Source: JAABYT01 sp041581935 (GTDB lineage: Bacteria > Pseudomonadota > Gammaproteobacteria > HK1). Taken from it: DNA of 5,708 nt. Shown here in pieces: positions 1 through 4,935 of the stretch (position 1 is the first letter of the stretch; the number at the start of each line of letters is the position of its first letter). Position numbers and translations under genes: made by a program. The notes under the pieces were generated by a model, which saw nothing but the letters and a program-made list of their open reading frames with translations, was not told the DNA's origin and ran no database searches. The stretch covers positions 1-5,708 of the forward strand of contig JBFICP010000211.1 of the NCBI GenBank assembly GCA_041581935.1, read 5' to 3'.

Positions 1-204
1 CGAATGACTGTCAGCGACATCGAGAGCCGCACCGAACCCCTCGATACCTGTCCCGGCCAGCGCCTCGCTGATGCGCTCCGCGCCCGCCTCGGTGGTCGCG
101 GTACCTATGACGAAAGCGCCCTGGGTTCCGAGGGTTTTCGCAATAGCCATGCCGATGCCGCGACTTGCACCGGTGACCAGTGCGATCTCGCCTTTGAGCG
201 TCAT
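1..204 (-). CDS. fabG: 3-oxoacyl-ACP reductase FabG, N-terminal part (runs off left edge)
   Basis: NADPH-dependent reductase that converts 3-oxoacyl-ACP to 3-hydroxyacyl-ACP in each elongation cycle of type II fatty acid synthesis, in the cytoplasm. Only the first 68 codons are present; the family is usually about 245 residues, so the catalytic Ser-Tyr-Lys lies outside. The visible part is the start of a Rossmann fold: a beta strand (IALVTG, residues 7-12) leading into the cofactor loop TGASRGIG (11-18), which is the short-chain dehydrogenase TGxxxGxG signature. It then resembles E. coli FabG through VIGTAT (32-37) and a DV pair at residues 63-64. The ATG at 202-204 shares ATGA with the fabD stop, and a GAGG at 212-215 sits 7 nt upstream, so translation is probably coupled to fabD. 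Other short-chain dehydrogenases share the motif, but the position after fabD makes FabG the clear choice. Confidence 0.95.
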   Translation of the reverse strand, partial: MTLKGEIALVTGASRGIGMAIAKTLGTQGAFVIGTATTEAGAERISEALAGTGIEGFGAALDVADSHS

Positions 205-1151
205 GCGAGCGCCTCGAGCTCGGCAAGCGCCTTGTCGAGGCTCGCGCCGTCGTGCACCGCCATGGTCTTCAAGCCTCGATCGATGCGCTTGTTCAGACCG
301 GTAAGAACGCGACCGGGACCCGGCTCGACGAGCACCGTCGCGCCGTGCTCGCGTAATGCGATTACCGACTCGACCCAGCGTACGGGCTTGGTCAGCTGAT
401 CGGCGAGCGCATCGCGAATCGCCGAAGCGTCAGCGTGCGGGGCATTGTCCGCATTGTGAAGAACGGGGAATCCCGGAATATCGACGCGCGTCTCCTCGAG
501 CTTCGCCACCAGCCGCGCGCGCGCCGGCTCCATCAGCTCACAGTGCACCGGAACGCTCATCGGCAGCTTGATGGCTCGCTTGGCACCGGCTTGCTCGGCG
601 AGCGCGATGGCTTTTTCGACCGCGCCCGCGTGGCCTGCAATCACAACCTGGCCGGGCGCATTGAAATTGACCGCCGATACGATACTGTCTTGCCCTCGGT
701 CGGTCGCCGCGTCGCAGACAGCGAGCACCTGCTGGTCATCGAGTCCGAGTAGTGCCGCAATGGCGCCCTGCCCTTCGGGCACGGCTTCCTGCATGAACCG
801 TCCGCGTGCCGCCACCAGCGATACTGCGTCGGCGAAATCCATGCTCCCGGCGCAAACGAGCGCCGCATATTCGCCGAGACTGTGGCCGGCAGCCAGCGCC
901 GGTGCCGGGCCATCCGCCGCCTGCCACACACGCGCCACGGCCACACCTGCTGCCAGCATCGCCGGTTGCGTCTGCTCGGTGGCGTTGAGCCGTGCCTCGG
1001 GTCCGTTCTGCGTGAGCGCCCACAAATCGTATCCGAGCGCCTGCGAAGCTTCGGCAAAAGTCTCCTCGACCTGCGGGTAGTCGGCGGCAAGCGCAGCCAG
1101 CATGCCGATTGACTGCGATCCCTGCCCCGGAAACGTAAACGCCAGCGTCAT
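201..1151 (-). CDS. fabD: Malonyl-CoA:ACP transacylase FabD
   Basis: Moves the malonyl group from CoA to acyl carrier protein, giving the extender unit used by FabH and FabB/FabF. The 316-residue protein matches the usual length of about 310. Visible motifs are FPGQGSQ (7-13, oxyanion hole glutamine), the nucleophile elbow GHSLGEY (89-95, Ser91), Arg116 that binds the malonyl carboxylate, the catalytic His203 in PVHC, and EPGPGRVLTGL near the C-terminus. Many stretches (VEETFAEASQALGYDLWALTQ) are almost identical to E. coli FabD. I chose the ATG at 1151 because it aligns with the E. coli N-terminus. A TTG at 1160, three codons upstream and directly after an in-frame TAA, is the only alternative; it has AGG 3 nt upstream, and neither start has a strong ribosome-binding site. 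The gene overlaps fabG by 4 nt and follows a 131-nt gap after fabH that contains a terminator-like hairpin. Confidence 0.98.
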   Translation of the reverse strand: MTLAFTFPGQGSQSIGMLAALAADYPQVEETFAEASQALGYDLWALTQNGPEARLNATEQTQPAMLAAGVAVARVWQAADGPAPALAAGHSLGEYAALVCAGSMDFADAVSLVAARGRFMQEAVPEGQGAIAALLGLDDQQVLAVCDAATDRGQDSIVSAVNFNAPGQVVIAGHAGAVEKAIALAEQAGAKRAIKLPMSVPVHCELMEPARARLVAKLEETRVDIPGFPVLHNADNAPHADASAIRDALADQLTKPVRWVESVIALREHGATVLVEPGPGRVLTGLNKRIDRGLKTMAVHDGASLDKALAELEALA

Positions 1152-1193
1152 AGTTCTCAATTACCTGTTCTTTTAAAGCCGCCGAAACACAGA

Positions 1194-1221
1194 GTCCCCC
1201 CGCCTCGATGGGAGGGAGGAC
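1194..1221 (-). promoter_or_regulatory. Hairpin in the leader ahead of fabD
   Basis: Inverted repeat with arms at 1194-1201 and 1214-1221 (GTCCTCCC and GGGGGGAC in the minus-strand RNA). It forms 8 base pairs, one of them G-U, around a 12-nt loop. It lies between the terminator-like hairpin and the fabD start, about 42 nt upstream of the ATG. A competing 5-bp pairing (CGCCU with AGGCG) uses part of the same sequence. There is no U tract after it, so it is not a terminator itself; it could protect an mRNA end or affect fabD expression. The structure is read by eye and its function is unknown. Confidence 0.35.
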
Positions 1222-1230
1222 AGGCGTCAG

Positions 1231-1264
1231 AAAAAAAGCGCGCGATATCCCGCTCGCGGCGCGC
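1231..1264 (-). terminator. Rho-independent terminator-like hairpin between fabH and fabD
   Basis: Read on the minus strand, a GC-rich hairpin is followed directly by seven U residues (A7 at 1231-1237 on the plus strand). Two foldings are possible. One is a 6-bp GCGCGC stem (1238-1243 with 1259-1264) with a 15-nt loop. The other is an 8-bp stem with one bulged base (1238-1245 with 1254-1258 plus 1260-1262) and an 8-nt loop. It begins about 19 nt after the fabH stop. It points in the same direction as the operon, so it would stop or attenuate transcription before fabD and fabG. I see no convincing -35/-10 pair between it and fabD, so partial read-through is the simpler reading. Confidence 0.6.
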
Positions 1265-1282
1265 AACATCAAACGTCCTTTG

Positions 1283-2251
1283 TTAATATCGAATCAACGC
1301 CGAACCCCAGGTAAAGCCGCCACCAAAAGCCTCTAACAAAATATTATCTCCCCGCTTGACGCGTCCATCGCGCACCGCCACGTCCAGCGCAAGAGGCACC
1401 GACGCGGCCGAGGTATTCCCGTGCTCTGCGACGGTCACCACCACACGATCTTCTGGGATGTCGAGCTTTCGAGCAGTCGCTTCGATGATGCGGATATTCG
1501 CCTGATGCGGAATGAGCCAGTCGATGTCGGATGGTCGCATGTCATTTGCGTCGAGCGCCTCGGTGACGATTCGGCGTAACGTGCGAACCGCGATCTTGAA
1601 TACCTCATTTCCACGCATTTTGGTATACGCCTTGCCCTCGGAGATGACGCCACCGCCGAGCGGCACGCCGCCGTCGACATAAAGAAGGTCCTCGTAGCGG
1701 CCGTCGGCGTGCAGATGGGTGGAGTAGATACCCGGTGCATCGCTCGCCTCCAACACCACCGCGCCGGCGCCATCGCCGAAAAGAATACAAGTCTGACGAT
1801 CCGTCCAGTCCAGCAAGCGCGAATGTGTATCCGCGCCGACCACGAGTGCGCGCTTGATGTCCCCGCACTTTATGAATTTGTCGGCCACACCGAGTGCGTA
1901 TATGAATCCCGTGCAAACCGCCTGAACGTCGAAGGCGGTGCAACCATTGGCGCCAAGGCGTGCCTGCAGTCGGCAGGCGGTCGCAGGATATATCTTGTCG
2001 GGCGTGGTTGTACCAACGACAATGAGCTCGAGCTCTCCTGGGTCCAGGTCTGCGCTTTCGAGGGCCGAGCGGGCGGCCCGTTCGGCGAGATCGCAGGTCG
2101 ATTCGCCTTCGGCTACGATGTGCCGTTGCCGTATGCCAGTACGTTCTTGAATCCACGCGTCGGTGGTGTCCACCAGCTTCTCGAGTTCGGCATTGGTCAT
2201 CACGCGTTCGGGCAGATAGCTCCCCGTCGCAGCGATTCGCGAGTAGCTCAC
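1283..2251 (-). CDS. fabH: 3-oxoacyl-ACP synthase III FabH (chain-initiating KAS III)
   Basis: Condenses acetyl-CoA with malonyl-ACP to acetoacetyl-ACP, the first step of fatty acid synthesis. At 322 residues it is close to the 317 of E. coli FabH. The full Cys-His-Asn triad of KAS III is present: Cys113 in AVCTGF, His249 in IPHQAN and Asn279 in HGNTSAAS. Also present are the WIQERTGIRQRH segment (33-44), the GDGAGAVVL segment (159-167) and the C-terminal GGGFTWGSALIRY typical of FabH. The start is the GTG at 2249-2251, which overlaps the plsX TGA (GTGA) and has GGAGG 4 nt upstream. The open frame extends further upstream only as a shadow inside plsX. The protein keeps close similarity to housekeeping FabH rather than to polyketide or alkylquinolone KAS III enzymes, so the initiation role is likely. 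Confidence 0.97.
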   Translation of the reverse strand: MSYSRIAATGSYLPERVMTNAELEKLVDTTDAWIQERTGIRQRHIVAEGESTCDLAERAARSALESADLDPGELELIVVGTTTPDKIYPATACRLQARLGANGCTAFDVQAVCTGFIYALGVADKFIKCGDIKRALVVGADTHSRLLDWTDRQTCILFGDGAGAVVLEASDAPGIYSTHLHADGRYEDLLYVDGGVPLGGGVISEGKAYTKMRGNEVFKIAVRTLRRIVTEALDANDMRPSDIDWLIPHQANIRIIEATARKLDIPEDRVVVTVAEHGNTSAASVPLALDVAVRDGRVKRGDNILLEAFGGGFTWGSALIRY

Positions 2252-3270
2252 ACCGCCTCCGCCGGGGTAAGAACCGATTCGAGATGCTGACTGATGCGTT
2301 TCGGGACGTTTTTGCGAATCTCCGCAACGGCCTCGCTGATCGCGCGCGAAAAGGCGATCACATCCGCACCACCGTGACTCTTGATTACGATTCCCCGAAG
2401 CCCGACGAAGCTGGCGCCATTGTAATGGCGGGGGTCGATTCGATTGCGAAATGTCCGGAGCACCGGAAGCGCGACGAGACCGGCCATTCGGCTCCAAGCG
2501 TTGCGCCGAAATTCCTGGCGAATAAAATGCCCGATCATCGAGGCAACGCCCTCGCTGGATTTGAGTGCAACGTTTCCGACAAAACCATCACACACGATCA
2601 CGTTGGCAGTGCCTCGGTAGATGTCGTCACCCTCGACGAATCCAATATAGTGAATGTCGCTGGCGGCAAGTAGCCGCGCCGCTTCCTTGACGCTTTCGTT
2701 GCCTTTTATTTCTTCCTGTCCGATATTGAGCAGGCCCACCGTCGGACGCGGTATGCTGTCCACTGCGCTCACCAGAACCGAGCCCATGACGGCGAATTGA
2801 AACAACTGCTGCGGAGTCGTTTCGACGTTCGCACCCAGATCGAGTACATGCGTATGGCCGGTGATCGACGGCAGCGCCGCGATTATGGCCGGCCTGTCGA
2901 TACCCGGCAGAGTCTTCAGAACGAAACGCGCGGTAGCCATCAGTGCTCCCGTATTACCCGCGCTCACACACGCGTGCGCCTCGCCTCGTTTCACGAGATC
3001 GATGGCAACGCGCATGGACGAGTTCTTCTTGTTGCGCAGCGCCTGGGAAGGCAGCTCATCCATGCGCACCTGCTCGGGTGCATGCACGATCGATATCCGA
3101 TCGGAGTTGTCGGAAGATTGCCTCGCGATTTCCCGCTCGAGAATGCTCTGTTCGCCGACCAGGACGAGACGCAGCTCCGCTTGGCTTTCCAGCACTCGAA
3201 AAGCCGCCGGCACGACCACGGTCGGGCCGTGGTCGCCGCCCATCGCATCCAGGGCGACGGTGAGATCCAA
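2248..3270 (-). CDS. plsX: Phosphate acyltransferase PlsX
   Basis: Converts acyl-ACP and phosphate to acyl-phosphate, the acyl donor for PlsY in phosphatidic acid synthesis; a peripheral membrane enzyme linking fatty acid to phospholipid synthesis. The 340 residues are near the E. coli length of 356. Family motifs appear in order: LDAMGGDHGP (7-16), SAGNTGA (103-109), LDLGAN (143-148), LLNIGQEEIKG (180-190), DGFVGNVALK (228-237) and YNGASFVGLRG (283-293), followed by KSHG. The start is a TTG at 3268-3270. An in-frame TAA (the rpmF stop) lies two codons upstream, and the next ATG is codon 10, inside the conserved motif, so TTG is effectively forced. AAGGA at 3281-3285 lies 10 nt upstream. Only 3 nt separate it from rpmF, and it overlaps fabH by 4 nt. 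A weak start codon could hold PlsX below the level of L32. Confidence 0.97.
   Translation of the reverse strand: MDLTVALDAMGGDHGPTVVVPAAFRVLESQAELRLVLVGEQSILEREIARQSSDNSDRISIVHAPEQVRMDELPSQALRNKKNSSMRVAIDLVKRGEAHACVSAGNTGALMATARFVLKTLPGIDRPAIIAALPSITGHTHVLDLGANVETTPQQLFQFAVMGSVLVSAVDSIPRPTVGLLNIGQEEIKGNESVKEAARLLAASDIHYIGFVEGDDIYRGTANVIVCDGFVGNVALKSSEGVASMIGHFIRQEFRRNAWSRMAGLVALPVLRTFRNRIDPRHYNGASFVGLRGIVIKSHGGADVIAFSRAISEAVAEIRKNVPKRISQHLESVLTPAEAV
2256..2260 (-). promoter_or_regulatory. Ribosome-binding site of fabH inside plsX
   Basis: GGAGG on the minus strand, 4 nt before the GTG start of fabH and within the last codons of plsX. The spacing is slightly short, but this is the strongest Shine-Dalgarno match near the junction. 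It supports the GTG at 2251 as the start and coupled translation with plsX. Confidence 0.6.
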
Positions 3271-3273
3271 CGC

Positions 3274-3453
3274 TTACTCGTCCTTCGCCGGCACCACCTT
3301 TCGCCCGCGGTAGAACCCATCGGCACTTACGTGGTGGCGCCTATGGGTCTCGCCGCTGGTCGGCTCGATGGAAAGCGTCGGTGGCGCCAGTGCGTCGTGC
3401 GCCCGTCGCATGTCTCGGCGGGATTTGGATTTTCGTCTTTGCTGTACAGCCAT
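3274..3453 (-). CDS. rpmF: 50S ribosomal protein L32 (bL32)
   Basis: Small basic protein of the large ribosomal subunit. The 59 residues match the family length (E. coli 57) and the pattern is diagnostic: the MAVQQ start, KSRRDMRRAHDAL (10-22), TSGETHRRHH (32-41) and ADGFYRGRKV (44-53). There is no CxxC pair, so this is the zinc-free form, as in E. coli. The ATG at 3451-3453 has a near-ideal AGGAG 5 nt upstream. rpmF lies between yceD and plsX, the conserved arrangement that links ribosome and lipid gene expression. The reading frame is open upstream of this ATG, but the extra residues do not belong to L32. Confidence 0.98.
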   Translation of the reverse strand: MAVQQRRKSKSRRDMRRAHDALAPPTLSIEPTSGETHRRHHVSADGFYRGRKVVPAKDE

Positions 3454-3458
3454 GGGTA

Positions 3459-3463
3459 CTCCT
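3459..3463 (-). promoter_or_regulatory. Strong ribosome-binding site of rpmF
   Basis: AGGAG on the minus strand, 5 nt before the rpmF ATG. It is the best Shine-Dalgarno in the window and fixes the L32 start. It sits one base downstream of a small perfect hairpin (3465-3477), so accessibility could be affected by leader folding. Confidence 0.8.
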
Positions 3464-3464
3464 G

Positions 3465-3513
3465 GTTGGTTTCCAACGACCGCGTCCGGCTGCGCCGTGG
3501 AGCCTCGATCCAC
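3465..3513 (-). promoter_or_regulatory. Two small hairpins in the rpmF leader
   Basis: The 169-nt gap between yceD and rpmF contains two perfect 5-bp inverted repeats just before the rpmF ribosome-binding site. One is GUUGG-AAA-CCAAC (3465-3477), the other is GUGGA with UCCAC around a 7-nt loop (3497-3513). Further upstream a TACAAT hexamer (3531-3536) looks like a -10 element but has no recognisable -35 at normal spacing. A structured leader ahead of a ribosomal protein gene can mediate autoregulation, but short repeats are common in high-GC DNA, and nothing here proves a function. Confidence 0.3.
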
Positions 3514-3622
3514 CCGCTTTTGCCGCGCGCATTGTAGCGTGTTCGGCCCTGGGCCACGATGGCTCTGACCCCGCGCGGGCGTCGGCCGATTCTCTAGGCG
3601 CCCGTACGGGAGCTGTGCGCGA

Positions 3623-4177
3623 CTAGGGCGATTTTTGAGTCTTCAGTGATTTGAGAATAGAAAAAGGGTTTTCCTTTCCAGCTTCTGCGGATTCCGGTGC
3701 GGCGGCGCCATCTTCGCTCGCATTCTCGCCGACGCCATCCGCTCCCGGGGGCATCTCGCATTTGCCGCTCGCGTGCCGGGCTATCCCCGGCAAGGCAAGA
3801 ATAAGCTCGTCCTCGATCAGGCCCGACAGTGACACCGGCGCGTCGCCCACGGCCAGCGGCTCGTAGCGAATATCGACGACCGGCGCATCGGCGGCCTCCG
3901 CGAGCAGCGCGAGTGCAACATCGCATTCGAGCGCTACCCGCATCGGCTCGAGACAGCGCTGGCATTGCATGACGAGTGTCGCGTCGATGCGGCCGAGCAC
4001 GCAAGCCTGCCCATCGTCGTCGAGCCCGAATCGCAGCGCGAACCGAACATGCCCGGCGCGGTCTTCGAGCAGCGCCGCGAGACGCGGCATCTTCTCGATT
4101 GCCACGCTGCCCTCCAATGTCTCGCCCCGATGGGCGAGCCGAATCGGAAGAATTTGCTCCGGCAGGGCCTTCGGCAT
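3623..4177 (-). CDS. yceD: YceD/DUF177 family protein (23S rRNA accumulation protein)
   Basis: Member of the YceD family, whose bacterial and plant relatives are needed for normal 23S rRNA accumulation; the gene is typically paired with rpmF. The 184-residue protein compares with 173 in E. coli. Family marks are a CxxC pair in QCQRCLEP (71-78, Cys72 and Cys75), the core IEDELILALP (121-130), a Cys140 shortly after it, and the C-terminal NPFSILKSLK (170-179). Between residues 141 and 168 runs a low-complexity Ala/Glu/Gly-rich acidic linker. The ATG at 4175-4177 is chosen because MPKALPEQILPIRLA resembles family N-termini. A TTG at 4216 is in frame, but its first six bases are better explained as a -35 element. 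No ribosome-binding site precedes the ATG. The gene is divergent from maf and heads the leftward gene cluster. Confidence 0.93.
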   Translation of the reverse strand: MPKALPEQILPIRLAHRGETLEGSVAIEKMPRLAALLEDRAGHVRFALRFGLDDDGQACVLGRIDATLVMQCQRCLEPMRVALECDVALALLAEAADAPVVDIRYEPLAVGDAPVSLSGLIEDELILALPGIARHASGKCEMPPGADGVGENASEDGAAAPESAEAGKENPFSILKSLKTQKSP

Positions 4178-4186
4178 AAGCGGCGA

Positions 4187-4216
4187 ATAGTAATAATTCG
4201 CGAACCACGGTGTCAA
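4187..4216 (-). promoter_or_regulatory. Predicted sigma70-type promoter of yceD and the downstream cluster
   Basis: On the minus strand, a perfect -35 hexamer TTGACA (4211-4216) and a -10-like TACTAT (4187-4192, 4 of 6 consensus) are separated by 18 bp. An A+T-rich stretch in the last part of the spacer also offers TATTAC at 15 bp. Transcription would be expected to start around 4179-4182, only a few bases ahead of the yceD ATG at 4177. The mRNA would thus be leaderless or nearly so, consistent with the missing ribosome-binding site. This is the best promoter candidate for the yceD-rpmF-plsX-fabH run. Confidence 0.5.
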
Positions 4217-4224
4217 AGGGCGCC

Positions 4225-4258
4225 GGACCCGGCATGGTCCACGCTCGTGTCGAGAGTG
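4225..4258. repeat. Adjacent inverted repeats in the maf/yceD divergent spacer
   Basis: Two small dyads lie just upstream of the predicted yceD -35. GGACC and GGTCC (4225-4229 and 4236-4240) flank a 6-nt spacer. CACGCTCG and CGAGAGTG (4240-4258) pair at 7 of 8 positions around TGT. Their place between divergent genes would suit a regulator binding site, but I recognise no known operator. Chance dyads of this size are frequent at this base composition. Confidence 0.25.
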
Positions 4259-4332
4259 CGTGCCGGCGGCTTTTCAGACCACAAGCCATGGGTTAGCCTC
4301 CGCCGACCCACGACCAGTGCCACGAGCGACCG

Positions 4333-4935
4333 ATGACCCGTATTGTGCTCGCCTCCACCTCCGCCTACCGGCGAAGCCTGCTGACAAGGCTCGGAATCGC
4401 GTTTTCCGTCATCGATCCGGCGATAGACGAGACGCCGCACGAGCGCGAGGACCCGGCGGCGCTGGTGGCCCGGCTCGCCGAGGCGAAAGCGGCGAGCGGC
4501 GCCGACGGCGAAGACGACGCGCTGATCATCGGCGCCGATCAGGTGGCGGTGCTCGACGGCGAGATTGTCGGCAAACCCGGAGACGCCGTCACCAATCGAC
4601 GCCAGCTCGCGCGCGCTGCGGGCAGGCGCGTGCAGTTCCTGACCGGGCTCTGCTTGCTTGCGGCGCCGAGCGGGCGCACGCAGGTCGAAGTCGTGCCGTT
4701 CACGGTGTACTTTCGTGCTCTGACGAGCGAGCAGATTGCCGCCTATGTAGAGCGCGAGAGAGCGTTCGACTGTGCCGGGGGTTTTCGTTGCGAGGGACTC
4801 GGCAGCGCGCTCTTCGAGCGCATGGAAGGCGCCGACCCGAGCGCGCTGATGGGTCTGCCGCTGCAGTCTCTTACCCGGATGCTCGCCAATGAGGGCGTCG
4901 ACGTGCTACTGCAACCGCGATCCGCCGAGTCCTAG
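4333..4935 (+). CDS. yceF: Maf family nucleotide pyrophosphatase, YceF subfamily
   Basis: Cytoplasmic Maf/HAM1-fold enzyme that hydrolyses a non-canonical or modified nucleoside triphosphate to the monophosphate and pyrophosphate; E. coli YceF prefers 7-methyl-GTP. The 200-residue protein shows the family order: LASTSAYRR (6-14), IDETP (31-35), IIGADQVAVLDGE (65-77, with Asp69 as the presumed catalytic base), GKP (80-82), TGL (104-106), CAGGF (147-151), a GLGSALFERMEG segment that aligns with E. coli YceF, and GLPL (174-177). The gene next door is yceD, the same divergent pairing as in E. coli, which favours YceF over the YhdE (dTTP/UTP) type. The ATG at 4333 fits the family N-terminus; only a weak GAG precedes it, and I find no clear promoter. 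The 3' end overlaps convergent sppA by 30 bp. The exact substrate is inferred. Confidence 0.93.
   Translation: MTRIVLASTSAYRRSLLTRLGIAFSVIDPAIDETPHEREDPAALVARLAEAKAASGADGEDDALIIGADQVAVLDGEIVGKPGDAVTNRRQLARAAGRRVQFLTGLCLLAAPSGRTQVEVVPFTVYFRALTSEQIAAYVERERAFDCAGGFRCEGLGSALFERMEGADPSALMGLPLQSLTRMLANEGVDVLLQPRSAES

Noticed and set aside
568..1080. Plus-strand open frame opposite fabD
   Set aside because: Ala/Ser/Cys-rich translation with no family resemblance; an antisense shadow of the FabD coding region.
2252..2497. Extension of fabH upstream to about 2497, giving a protein of roughly 404 residues
   Set aside because: The extra codons lie wholly inside plsX and encode no FabH-like sequence; the GTG at 2251 with GGAGG gives the family length.
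3531..3536. TACAAT as a stand-alone rpmF promoter
   Set aside because: No -35 with more than two or three matches lies 16-18 bp upstream and there is no extended -10 TG, so it is kept only as a remark in the leader entry.
2797..3537. Long plus-strand open frame of 246 codons opposite plsX and rpmF
   Set aside because: It is antisense to two well-conserved genes, its translation is Arg/His-rich without a recognisable domain, and such shadow frames are expected at high GC.
4213..4216. TTG at 4216 as the yceD start
   Set aside because: No ribosome-binding site precedes it, the added 13 residues are not family-like, and the bases are better explained as a perfect -35 element.
4273..4301. TTTTCA and TTAGCC on the plus strand as a maf promoter
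   Set aside because: The -10 matches poorly and the spacing is 16 bp; the evidence is too weak to report as a feature.
4260..4892. Second plus-strand open frame over maf in another phase
   Set aside because: Arg-rich out-of-frame translation of maf, which carries all Maf motifs in its own frame.
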